Source: Lichenifustis flavocetrariae
GTDB lineage: Bacteria > Pseudomonadota > Alphaproteobacteria > Rhizobiales > Beijerinckiaceae
Assembly (NCBI RefSeq): GCF_026130545.1
Contig: NZ_JAMOIM010000001.1
Location: forward strand, 558,001 to 622,000
Length of the DNA stretch: 64,000 bases
Direction of reading: 5' to 3'
Position 1 is the stretch's first letter, and each line of letters begins with the position of its first letter. Of this stretch, positions 37,847 to 45,797 are shown one piece after another. The notes under the pieces were generated by a model, which worked only from the letters and a program-made list of their open reading frames with translations, was not told where the DNA came from and ran no database searches. Position numbers and translations under genes: made by a program.

Positions 37847-39019
37847 ATGGCCTCGATCGAGCTCCGTCACGTCTCAAAGCGCTACGCCCCCACCGTGTAC
37901 GGCGTCCGGGACGTGTCGCTGCGCATCGAAGATGGCGAGTTCATCATCTTTCTCGGCCCCTCGGGCTGCGGAAAATCCACCACGCTGCGCATGATCGCGG
38001 GCTTAGAAAGCGTCTCGGACGGCGAGATCCTGATCGGCGGGCAGGCTGTCAACGCCATACCGCCGCGCGACCGCAACGTCGCGGTCGTGTTCCAGAGCTA
38101 CGCGCTTTATCCGCACATGAGCGTCGCACAGAACATGGCCTTCGGCCTCAAGATGCGCGGCACCGACCCTGGTCTTATCCGGTCGAAGGTCGATCAGGCC
38201 GCGACCCTGCTGGGCCTGACCCCCTACCTGGACCGTAAGCCTGCCGCGCTGTCAGGCGGCCAGCGCCAACGCGTCGCGCTCGGCCGCGCCATTGTGCGCG
38301 ATCCGGCCGCCTTCCTGCTCGACGAGCCGCTCTCCAACCTCGACGCCCAGTTGCGCGGCGAGATGCGCCTGGAGCTCGTCAAGCTGCACCGGCGGCTCGG
38401 CCGCACTATCGTGCACGTCACCCATGATCAGGTCGAAGCCATGACGATGGGCGATCGCATCTGCATCATGCGGGGCGGCGCGATGATCCAGGTCGGTCGG
38501 CCGCTGGAGGTCTACGCCAATCCGGCCGAGACCTTCGTGGCGCGTTTCCTCGCGACCCCGCCCATGAACCTGATGCCGGCCGTGCTGCGCGGCGCTGGCG
38601 GCGACGACCTCGTGGTTGAAACCGGCGAAGGGCTCGCGCTCGCGGTGCCATCGCCCTATCGCTCCGCCTATGCGGCCTATCGCGACAAGCCCGTAATCCT
38701 GGGGCTGCGGCCCGAGGATTTCTATGAGGCGCCCCACGCCTCGGATTGGCAGCCCGTTCCGTTCACGGTGGTGGCTGTGGAGGCCCTGGGGGCGGAACTA
38801 GTTCTAGTCGGGCAGGTCGGCGCGACTGGCGGCGTGGCCCCGCAAAAGATCGCGCCCCCTCAGGAAATCGCTGTCCGGCTCAGCCGCCATGTCGTGGCAG
38901 AGCCCGGGCAGATGCTGACCCTTTCTCTCGATCCAAACCCGATGCATCTGTTCGATGTGGAGACCACCCGGCTGATCCCGCGCCCGGCGCCCGGCGTGCC
39001 CGCCCGGAGGGTCGCATGA
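37847..39019 (+). CDS. Sugar/polyol ABC transporter ATP-binding protein (MalK/UgpC type)
   Basis: A 390-residue ATPase with one ABC domain (Walker A GPSGCGKST, Q-loop FQSYALYPHM, signature LSGGQRQRVALGRA, Walker B FLLDEPLSNLD, switch HVTHDQVEAMTMGDR) and a C-terminal TOBE regulatory domain (LGLRPEDFYEA onward). This is the MalK/SmoK/UgpC class that serves sugars, polyols and glycerol phosphate. ATG 37847 (MASIEL) was chosen over a frame start nine codons earlier. The stop overlaps the next start (ATGA). Confidence 0.92.
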   Translation: MASIELRHVSKRYAPTVYGVRDVSLRIEDGEFIIFLGPSGCGKSTTLRMIAGLESVSDGEILIGGQAVNAIPPRDRNVAVVFQSYALYPHMSVAQNMAFGLKMRGTDPGLIRSKVDQAATLLGLTPYLDRKPAALSGGQRQRVALGRAIVRDPAAFLLDEPLSNLDAQLRGEMRLELVKLHRRLGRTIVHVTHDQVEAMTMGDRICIMRGGAMIQVGRPLEVYANPAETFVARFLATPPMNLMPAVLRGAGGDDLVVETGEGLALAVPSPYRSAYAAYRDKPVILGLRPEDFYEAPHASDWQPVPFTVVAVEALGAELVLVGQVGATGGVAPQKIAPPQEIAVRLSRHVVAEPGQMLTLSLDPNPMHLFDVETTRLIPRPAPGVPARRVA

Positions 39020-39837
39020 GCACGGCGTTCGGCTCCACGCGGTCCAACATCGGGCTGCACGTCGGTCTGATGGCGATGTGCCTCGTCATCGTGCTGCCGC
39101 CGCTCTGGGTGCTGCGCACCAGCCTCGTGCCGGAACCACAAGCCTATTCGACCAGCGTGATGCCCGGCTTCACGCTGGACAATTACATCGCGCTGCTCAC
39201 GCGCAATAAGTTCGGCGTCTTTTATCTCAACAGCGTTGTCGTGGCGCTTGGTTCGGTCGTCGTCGCCCTCCCGTTCGCGGCCATGACCGGCTACGCCTTC
39301 GCGCGGTTCCGCACCGGGGGGCGCTTCGCCCGGTTTCTGGTGCTCGCCACCCAGATGCTGCCGCCTGTGGCGCTGGTGCTGCCCACCTTCGCGATCTTTC
39401 GGGCGACAGGTCTCACCAATTCGGTGCCAGGCCTCATCCTGGCCTATGCGGCCATCAACCTGCCGTTCCTCACCTGGATCCTGATGGGGTTCTTCGAGGG
39501 CGTGCCGATCGACCTCGAATGGGCCGCCATGACCGATGGCGCAACGGCCTGGGGTGCGTTCTGGCGCATCGTTGTCCCGGTGTCGCTGCCCGGCCTCGCG
39601 GCCGCTGGCGTGCTAGGCTTCATTCTATCCTGGAACGAGTTCCTGTTCGCACTGGTCCTTACCGGCCCTTCCACGCAAACCATCCCGGTCGCGCTTGCGT
39701 CCCTGCAAAGCTCCAACGGCGTGCAGATCGCCAAGGTCTCGGCCGGAGTCGTGCTGGCCGTGCTGCCGCTCGTCATCGCGTCCCGCTTCATCCAGCGCTT
39801 CATCGTGCAGGGGCTGACCTTCGGGAGCGTGAAATAG
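39016..39837 (+). CDS. Carbohydrate ABC transporter permease (MalG type)
   Basis: A 273-residue permease with six hydrophobic segments. The EAA loop is EWAAMTDGATAWGAFWRIV with the following LPGLAAAGVLGF, and the C-terminus FIVQGLTFGSVK is typical of MalG-like subunits. It is translationally coupled to the ATPase by ATGA. It pairs with the MalF-type permease encoded after the binding protein. Confidence 0.9.
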   Translation: MSTAFGSTRSNIGLHVGLMAMCLVIVLPPLWVLRTSLVPEPQAYSTSVMPGFTLDNYIALLTRNKFGVFYLNSVVVALGSVVVALPFAAMTGYAFARFRTGGRFARFLVLATQMLPPVALVLPTFAIFRATGLTNSVPGLILAYAAINLPFLTWILMGFFEGVPIDLEWAAMTDGATAWGAFWRIVVPVSLPGLAAAGVLGFILSWNEFLFALVLTGPSTQTIPVALASLQSSNGVQIAKVSAGVVLAVLPLVIASRFIQRFIVQGLTFGSVK

Positions 39838-39896
39838 CCGTTGAGTCCCGGTCTCGGGCTGCCGCCAAGCATGAAACGTCGAAACGGGAGAATGCC

Positions 39897-41174
39897 ATGA
39901 CCATCAAGTCGCTGCTGCTTGCCACTACCAGTCTGCTGGCCGCCCTAACACTGCCCGCGAAGGCTGACCCGATCGTGCTGCGGGCCCTGATGGAGGATGT
40001 GCCCGAGACGCAGATCATCGAGGCCATGCTGCCGGAGTTCAAGAAGCAGACTGGCATCACGGTCGAGTTCGAAAAACTCGCCTACGGCGACATGCACGAC
40101 AAACTCGTGACCCAGCTTACCGGCGCCAGCAGCGCCTATACGGTGCTGGAAGTCGACTTCCTGTGGGCCGGTGAGTTTCCGGCCGCCGGCTGGCTGACCG
40201 AGCTTTCGCCGCTGGTGCAGAGCGCCAAGTTCGACCTGTCCCCATTCATCCCCTCGATGCTCGATCTCGTGGGGCACAGCAACGGCGGGCTCTACCTGAT
40301 CCCCATGTACAATTACAGCATGGGGATGATCTACCGGACCGACCTCATCACGGATCCCAAGCTCGCTGCAGCCTGGAAGACCGTGAACGGCAAGGAGCTG
40401 ACCGCGCCGAAGTCGCTGGCCGACTATGTCTCGCTCTCGAAGTTCATGAAGGCCAATGCCGGCATCGCGGGCGCGGCCATGCAGGGCCAGCGGGGCGACC
40501 CCAACGCGATGGAGTTTTCCAACTATCTGTTCTCGGCCGGGGGCCGCTATCTTGACGATAGCGGCAAGGTCGCGCTCGACAGCCCCGAGGGCAAGACCGC
40601 GCTCGACCTCTACGTCGACAACGTCAAAAACGGCGCTCAGCAGGGCGCGCTATCGGCCACGCTCGACGATACGCAGCGCCTGATGTGCGACGGCAAGGCC
40701 TTCAGCATGATTACCTATTGGTGGATGTTGCCGCAGATCGACGACGCCAAGAAGTGCCCGGCGGTAGCCGGCAAGGTCGCGCTGTCCGTCATGCCGGGCG
40801 GCCATGGAGAGAGCGGCGGCTGGGGCTGGGGCATTCCCAAGAACGTCGATGCGCCGACCCGCGATGCCGCCTGGACGTTCATCCAGTGGGTGCAGGGCAA
40901 GAAGATCTCGGTCGCGCGGGCACTCGAAGGCCACGCCCCGGTGCGGGCGGACGTTTATAGCGACCCGGCGGTCCTCGCAAAATTCCCGAGCTATTCCATG
41001 GCGCAGGACGTCGTGGCGAGCGGCAAGGCGTTTCCGATCTTCGCCTATTCGGCACAATACGAGGATGTGCTCGGCACGCAGCTATCGCTCGCGGCAGGCG
41101 GCCAGGCCGACACGCCTACGGCGTTGAAAGCCGCGGCGGACGGCCTCGCCGACCTGATGAAGAAGGCGAAATAG
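39897..41174 (+). CDS. ABC transporter extracellular sugar-binding protein
   Basis: A 425-residue periplasmic protein of the SBP_bac_1 class. A Sec signal peptide (MTIKSLLLATTSLLAAL, cleavage after PAKA) precedes the mature domain; conserved pieces are FKKQTGITVEFEKLAYGDMH, YNYSMGMIYRTDL and the Trp-rich ESGGWGWGIPKN. It is the third gene, placed between the two permeases, an order often seen in sorbitol/mannitol-type (SmoEFGK-like) clusters. Substrate is inferred to be a polyol or sugar. Confidence 0.9.
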   Translation: MTIKSLLLATTSLLAALTLPAKADPIVLRALMEDVPETQIIEAMLPEFKKQTGITVEFEKLAYGDMHDKLVTQLTGASSAYTVLEVDFLWAGEFPAAGWLTELSPLVQSAKFDLSPFIPSMLDLVGHSNGGLYLIPMYNYSMGMIYRTDLITDPKLAAAWKTVNGKELTAPKSLADYVSLSKFMKANAGIAGAAMQGQRGDPNAMEFSNYLFSAGGRYLDDSGKVALDSPEGKTALDLYVDNVKNGAQQGALSATLDDTQRLMCDGKAFSMITYWWMLPQIDDAKKCPAVAGKVALSVMPGGHGESGGWGWGIPKNVDAPTRDAAWTFIQWVQGKKISVARALEGHAPVRADVYSDPAVLAKFPSYSMAQDVVASGKAFPIFAYSAQYEDVLGTQLSLAAGGQADTPTALKAAADGLADLMKKAK

Positions 41175-41199
41175 GGCGCCGCCCCCTTCGCAGCGCCCT
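41173..41199 (+). terminator. Intercistronic stem-loop after the binding-protein gene
   Basis: AGGGCGC at 41173-41179 pairs with GCGCCCT at 41193-41199 around the 38-base gap between the binding-protein and MalF-type permease genes. There is no T run. Such stems often protect binding-protein mRNA or weaken read-through so that the soluble component is made in excess. Confidence 0.5.
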
Positions 41200-41211
41200 G
41201 GAGCTTACCTG

Positions 41212-42093
41212 GTGGCAACGAGCCTGCGCTTCGATCGCGAGTGGCGCACCGGCTGGGCGTTCGCCCTGCCGGGCCTGTCGCTGCTCGCCATCGTGATGGG
41301 CTTTCCGCTCGTCTATGCAGCCATCATGGCGGTTTCGTCCATGACCTTGCTGCACCCCAGACTACTGCCCCTGGTGGGCTGGGACAACATCGCCCTTATG
41401 ATCGGTAATCCGGGCTTCCGTCACGCATTGTGGCTGACGTTCGGCTATTCGGTCGTGACCGTCACGGGTGAGTTCGTGATCGGTCTCGGGCTCGCGCTGA
41501 TGCTCAACAGCGTCGTGGCGCTCAAGCCGGTCTACTTCGCGATCCTGACCATCCCTATGGCGATGTCGCCGGTCAGCGTGGGGCTGATCTGGCGCATGCT
41601 CCTGCAGCCCAACCTCGGCATCGTCAACGCCATGCTGGAGGCCGCGCACCTACCGCGGGTGGATTGGCTCGGCTCGGCCGATCTCGCATTCTGGACCATG
41701 GCGGGCGTAGACATCTGGCAGCAGATGTCCTTCGTGGTCCTGATCCTGGCTGCCGGGCTCGCAGCGCTGCCGCGCGACCCCTACGAGGCCGCAGAGGTGG
41801 ATGGCGCGCGGCCGTGGCAGCAGTTCTGGTATCTCACCCTGCCGATGCTGCGGCCGGTGGCAGCCATCACGGTCATCATCCAGCTCATTAACGAGTTCCG
41901 GACCTACGATCTCGCCTATGTGCTGACCAAGGGCGGCCCCGGCGTGTCGACCGAGGTGCTGAGCTTTTTCGCCTATCGCCGGGCGTTTCTCGGCCTGTCC
42001 CTGAACGAGGGCGCGGCGGCGTCCTTCGTGCTGTTGCTGGTGGTCTTGGTCCTCACTCTGATTTTCTTCGTGATCACGGAGCGTAAAGCGTAA
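41212..42093 (+). CDS. Sugar ABC transporter permease (MalF type)
   Basis: A 293-residue permease starting at GTG 41212. Six hydrophobic segments and the EAA loop YEAAEVDGARPWQQFWYLTL, then LPMLRPVAAITVI, identify the MalF/UgpA class. It completes the importer with the MalG-type subunit and the MalK-type ATPase. Downstream (42094-42376) is non-coding up to the insertion-sequence region; a weak CTGGC/GCCAG stem lies at about 42122-42140. Confidence 0.9.
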   Translation: MATSLRFDREWRTGWAFALPGLSLLAIVMGFPLVYAAIMAVSSMTLLHPRLLPLVGWDNIALMIGNPGFRHALWLTFGYSVVTVTGEFVIGLGLALMLNSVVALKPVYFAILTIPMAMSPVSVGLIWRMLLQPNLGIVNAMLEAAHLPRVDWLGSADLAFWTMAGVDIWQQMSFVVLILAAGLAALPRDPYEAAEVDGARPWQQFWYLTLPMLRPVAAITVIIQLINEFRTYDLAYVLTKGGPGVSTEVLSFFAYRRAFLGLSLNEGAAASFVLLLVVLVLTLIFFVITERKA

Positions 42094-42376
42094 AGGCCGG
42101 GTCGAACCGCGTTCAAGGCAAGGCTGGCCAGCAGCGCCAGACCTGCTTGGTTCCCTGATCCTTTGAGCATTCTCCATGCGCGGTCAGGACGTCGGCGGGC
42201 CTCATTGGGCCTAAAGATCCTTTATCGATCATGGTTCGGGCTGGGACCGTGCACAGTGCCAATGACCGTCAGGATGCGACCATCGTCCGTGAAGGACGCC
42301 GACCTCTCCCTCTATGGCTTCGCGTCCAACGTCTTCTTCGGAGCCGGAGTGAATACCCGGCAGGACGGCAAAGATG

Positions 42377-42394
42377 GCCGAAGACCGAACCCGC
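42377..42394 (+). repeat. 18-bp terminal inverted repeat, left
   Basis: GCCGAAGACCGAACCCGC is the perfect reverse complement of the 18 bases at 45642-45659. The two copies bracket the whole nested insertion-sequence block. The following 120 bases resemble the right edge of the window (63870-64000), so this is the left end of an IS91-like unit. Confidence 0.7.
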
Positions 42395-42511
42395 TGCGCG
42401 GGAGGCGCGCGCGTGGCGAGGTTTGAGATAGGGCGCCGTTTGGAGCGCATGGTTTGAGCGGCATCTGAGGCGGGGGAGCATCGAGGGTCCTTTCACCCAA
42501 GGAGCCCTCCG

Positions 42512-42580
42512 ATGGACGATGTCATTCCCGCTGCCCCGATCAGCCCGCTTCGCCAACGCCTGATCGACGACATGACCATG
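42512..42580 (+). pseudogene. N-terminal stub of the IS91-associated tyrosine recombinase
   Basis: ATG 42512 opens a frame (SPLRQRLIDDMTM) matching the start of the tyrosine recombinase that accompanies IS91-family transposases in Hyphomicrobiales. It breaks off after about 23 codons where the IS3-type element is inserted. The remaining recombinase is not found in the window. Confidence 0.55.
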
Positions 42581-42642
42581 CTCCAGTTTGAGATTGACCC
42601 GGTTTGGTGGACACCCTGAAGCTTTCATCAGAGGTGTTCTCA

Positions 42643-42966
42643 ATGCCGAAGACCCGCCCGCCGTATTCGGCTGAGTTCCGCCGTCAGATGGTCGATCTGG
42701 TTCGCGCCGGTCGCCATCCGGACGATTTTGCCCGAGAGTTCGAGCCGACCGCGCAATCGATCCGGAACTGGACCGCGGATGCCGACAAGAAAGAGAGTCG
42801 GCGGGAGGAGGTGCTGCCTGGCCTGAATGTGGCTGAGCGGGACGAACTGATCCGACTGCGGCGTGAGAACAAGCAGCTTCGCGTCGAGCGGGACATCCTG
42901 TCAAAAGCCGCGGCCTGGTTTGCACGGGAGACCGGGGCGCTCCCGTCCGGCTCTTCCGGTTCATGA
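42643..42966 (+). CDS. IS3-family transposase orfA
   Basis: A 107-residue helix-turn-helix protein: YSAEFRRQMVDLVRAGR, EFEPTAQSIRNW and the leucine zipper RLRRENKQLRVERDIL before AAAWFARETGA. It binds the IS ends and is normally fused to orfB by a programmed frameshift near its stop. The start ATG 42643 is right for the family. The gene is intact. Confidence 0.85.
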   Translation: MPKTRPPYSAEFRRQMVDLVRAGRHPDDFAREFEPTAQSIRNWTADADKKESRREEVLPGLNVAERDELIRLRRENKQLRVERDILSKAAAWFARETGALPSGSSGS

Positions 42967-42967
42967 G

Positions 42968-43020
42968 CGGAGCCAGCTTGAGGCTCCGGCCAGCGAAGCT
43001 GGTTGGAGAAGCTGGCGGAG
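42968..43020 (+). repeat. Hairpin insert element, copy A
   Basis: A 53-base palindromic unit starting CGGAGCC and ending GGCGGAG, lodged between MS and NQA of orfB. Stems: GCCAGCTT with AAGCTGGC, CTCC with GGAG, CCAGC with GCTGG around a GAA loop. With its flanks it adds 54 bases, so the reading frame is kept and the insert is read through as 18 codons without stop. Confidence 0.8.
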
Positions 43021-43069
43021 AGGCGAACCAGGCCTGCTTTCCGGTTTCCACCATGGCGCGCGTGCTCGG

Positions 43070-43122
43070 CGGAGCCTGCCAGGGCCCACGCCAAGCGTAG
43101 CTTGGTGGGGTGGCAGGCGGAG
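43070..43122 (+). repeat. Hairpin insert element, copy B
   Basis: A 53-base unit of the same family between ARVL and GVSKAGYY of orfB. Stems: GCCTGCCA with TGGCAGGC, CCCA with TGGG, CCAAGC with GCTTGG around a GTA loop. The insertion is 54 bases in frame, but the loop region supplies TAG in this phase. Compared with copies A and C the middle stem has changed on both sides. Confidence 0.8.
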
Positions 43123-43574
43123 GTGTGTCCAAGGCGGGCTACTACGCCTGGCGGCACAGGTCGCTGTCCAGCCACGCGGTTGCCGACGCGGCGTTGCTGA
43201 AGCGGGTGCGGACCGTGCACGCCAGTTCGCGGCAGACCTACGGCGCTCCTCGTATTCACGCCGATCTCCAAGGCCTTGGCGAGCGCCATGGCCGCAAACG
43301 ATTGCGCGCCTGATGCGAGAGGCTGGGTTGGTCGGTGCCAGTCACAGGCGTGGTGGCCCGACCACGACGCTGCGGGACAAGGATGGACGGCCTGCGCCGG
43401 ACCTGGTCGATCGTAACTTCAAGGCATCCGGTCCGAACCAGCTCTGGGTCGCGGACATCACCTATGTGCCCACGGCAGCCGGCTTCCTCTATCTGGCCGT
43501 CGTTCTTGATGCGTGGAGCCGCAAGATCGTCGGCTGGTGTCAGGCGACATGACAAACTAGCCCCCCGTATTGCC

Positions 43575-44090
43575 TCATGTCGGAATGTTACCCAGCGTTC
43601 CAATGTCGCCTAGGGGATCAGGAAGCCGACGGACGGCGGAATCGGCGCGGAGACTCGACACCCCGTCCGAGATCAGCCGGCGCGCGACCGTCATACGCTG
43701 TGCCGCGATCGCACGCTGAAGCGTCCGCAGATGCTTGGGGCCGAAGATATCCGGCGCGAGCGTGGTGAGCCGCTCCAAAGCTGCGACCGCGGACAGGCTT
43801 GGGTCGTTTTCCATCCAGTCCCGGATCTGATCGCCGTAGGGTGCCAGCATGCCAAGCCGTTTCGGGATCGGCTTGCGGCGGCGATAGGGCCGGCGGTGGA
43901 TGGCTCGCGGCTCGCCGCCTCGGGGTTGAACCGCCGAGGCCAAGTTGGAGGTGGCCGCCGTCGCCGGATCGATGGCATCCTCCGCCAAGCCTCGCCGGTC
44001 CACCCAGTGCCCCAGCACGGTGCGCGCCGTGACCAGTCCACTCGACAGGCTCGGTCTCTTCGTGCCCGACCAGGGGCGCCCGGCGGCTGA
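43575..44090 (-). pseudogene. Transposase C-terminal fragment
   Basis: The minus-strand frame around 43575-44018 resembles a conserved part of transposases of the integrase-core type: RRRKPIPKRLGMLAPYGDQI, then LSAVAALERLTTLAPDIFGPKHLRTLQRAI. The upstream catalytic core is absent and the fragment abuts the IS91-family transposase. It is a leftover of a third insertion sequence between the IS3 and IS91 parts. Confidence 0.5.
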
Positions 44091-44158
44091 GGCGTGCCGA
44101 CCTCCTCACTGGAGATCGCCGATATCTTCCGGGCCGCAGGCCCAGCTTACCGGACGAA

Positions 44159-44207
44159 GCAGCTCAAGGTTCCAGGCATGCGCAGCATGGCTGGAACCTT
44201 GAGCTGC
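44159..44207 (+). repeat. Hairpin insert element, copy D (long perfect stem)
   Basis: A 49-base palindrome: two 23-base arms (GCAGCTCAAGGTTCCAG... and its complement) with one mismatch, around a GCA loop, followed by GGAG as in copies A-C. It splits the N-terminal part of the IS91 transposase. The arms differ from copies A-C, so it may be a separate lineage or a related type. Confidence 0.7.
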
Positions 44208-44609
44208 GGAGGGCGCTCACGCCGGGCATTTGAGCCTGCATCAGCTCAAGATCATGGCGGCGATCCAGAACTGCCGGACAGCCGCTCTGGGCGGCCATGT
44301 CGAAGGCTGCGACGACTGCGGCCACCTTCGCGTCGCTTATAACAGCTGCCGCAACCGGCATTGCCCCAAATGCCAGGGAGCTGCAGCACGGACATGGCTG
44401 GCCGAGCGCGAGGCCGACCTGTTGCCGGTCGGTTATTTCCACGTTGTCTTCACGCTGCCGGCCGAGATCGCCGAGATCGCCTGGCAGAACAAGACTGTCG
44501 TCTACGACCTGCTGTTCCGGGCAGCGTCCGAGACGATGATGACCATCGCCGCCGATCCCAAGCACCTCGGCGCCCGCATCGGCATCACCGCCGTGCTCCA
44601 CACCTGGGG

Positions 44610-44663
44610 CGGAGCCTGCCAGAGGCTCCGCTCAGCGAAACTGAGATGGAGTGGCAGGCGGAG
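44610..44663 (+). repeat. Hairpin insert element, copy C
   Basis: A 54-base unit, CGGAGCC to GGCGGAG, between HTWG and SAMTHHP of the IS91 transposase. Stems: GCCTGCCA with TGGCAGGC, CTCC with GGAG, CTCAG with CTGAG around CGAAA. It is one base longer than A and B and shifts the frame. Confidence 0.8.
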
Positions 44664-45641
44664 GGTCGGCGATGACGCACCATCCCCATGTTCACATGAT
44701 CGTGCCGGGCGGCGGCATCGCGCCCGATGGCCTGCGCTGGGTCGCTTCGAAGCCCGCCTTCCTCCTGCCGGTCCGGGTGCTCGGCAAACTCTTTCGTCGG
44801 CTGTTCCTGACCCGCCTGACGGAGTTGCACCATGCCGGAAAGCTCACCTTCTTTGGCGCCCAGGCCGAGCTTGCCGACCGGCGTCGCTTCCTGCATCACC
44901 TCGCGCCGGTGAGAACGAAGCGCTGGGTCGTCTACGCCAAGGCGCCCTTCGCCGGGCCTGAAGCCGTGCTCGCCTATCTGTCGCGCTACACGCACCGCGT
45001 TGCGATCGCGAACCGGCGTCTGATCGCCTTCGACAAGGCCGGCGTGACCTTCCAGTACAAGGATTACCGTCGCAGCGGCCCCGAACGCCGGCAGGTCATG
45101 AGGCTCGACACGGACGAGTTCATCCGCCGATTCCTGCTGCATGTCCTGCCACGTGGCTTTCACCGCATCCGCCATTACGGGCTGCTCGCCAGCGCCACCC
45201 GCAAGGCCAACATCGCCCGCGCCCGCGAACTGCTGGCCGTCTTGCCGCCGCCCGATCCCGTCGCACCCCTCGAACCACCCGATCAGCGACCGCCCTGTCC
45301 TTGCTGCGGCGGTCGGATGCGTATCATCGAGACATTCGAACGATGGATGCAGCCACGCGCACCGCCTCGTGCGTCCGCGACAACCAAGGCGCCGGCGTGA
45401 CCCTGCACGGCCTGATCTTCCTCCACGTCGCAGCCATGCCGCTCCGACGAAAGGCCAGATGCGCGTCGCTCGTCCGTGACCATGTGAGACGCGACCACCC
45501 CACCGCCCGAGGGGCCTGCCAACAGACAATCAGTCCAGCTATCCCGCGCTCCGGCTCAAGACGGAATGCGTCTTGGCGCCCTTAGACCGCGTTCCACCAC
45601 GCGCCTGAACTTTAAATCCCCATAGCGCGACCTGGACACCG

Positions 45642-45659
45642 CGGGTTCGGTCTTCGGCG
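45642..45659 (-). repeat. 18-bp terminal inverted repeat, right
   Basis: GCGGGTTCGGTCTTCGGC is the exact reverse complement of 42377-42394 and marks the right edge of the 3.3-kb insertion-sequence block. Between the transposase end (45400) and this repeat there is no gene. The next gene starts 140 bases further. Confidence 0.7.
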
Positions 45660-45797
45660 ACTTTCGTACGCCTCACAGCGCCCGAAACTCTTCACGAAAG
45701 TGGAAAAGCAGGTTCGTACAGGGCGCTTGGAAAGTGGTCCTTTGGTTCTGTATCGTGGCGCGGCTCTTATCGCGCCGCCGCCCGGAAGGTCCGCTCC

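Larger units (their letters stand above)
42588..43546 (+). mobile_element. IS3-family insertion sequence, 3' truncated
   Basis: The element begins near TTGACCCGGTTTGGTGGACA, an end of the type seen in IS3-group elements, and carries overlapping orfA and orfB. The right part is missing: orfB stops matching after KIVGW at about 43546, where a TGTCAGGCGACATGACA end of another element begins. It is inserted in the recombinase gene of the IS91-like unit and itself carries two hairpin inserts. Confidence 0.75.
42963..43547 (+). pseudogene. IS3-family transposase orfB, interrupted and truncated
   Basis: The rve-type integrase (orfB) can be followed in pieces: FRFMS; NQACFPVSTMARVL; VSKAGYYAWRHRSL to HADLQGLGERHGRK; then after a one-base deletion near 43300 RLMREAGLVG to LWVADITYVPTAAGFLYLAVVLD with the first two catalytic Asp. 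Two hairpin inserts break it: copy A adds 18 codons in frame, copy B adds 18 codons in frame but contains TAG at 43098-43100. The third catalytic residue is lost by truncation, so it is inactive. Confidence 0.85.
44094..45400 (+). pseudogene. IS91-family (Y2) transposase, two frameshifting inserts
   Basis: The HUH/Y2 transposase can be read in three pieces: GTG 44094 with SLEIADIFRAAGPAYR; from 44215 AHAGHLSLHQLK, the zinc-finger segment CRNRHCPKCQG and READLLPVGYFHVVFTLP to VLHTWG; and from 44666 SAMTHHPHVHMIVPGGG (HUH motif), AYLSRYTHRVAI and KDYRRSG to CPCCGGRM. The joins are exactly the two hairpin inserts (58 and 55 bases), each shifting the frame. Removing both would restore one continuous transposase of normal length, so the inserts alone appear to have inactivated it. 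Confidence 0.85.

Noticed and set aside
42370-45660. CRISPR-like repeats in the insertion-sequence block
   Set aside because: The repeated units are palindromic inserts at irregular spacing inside transposase genes, with no spacers of uniform length.
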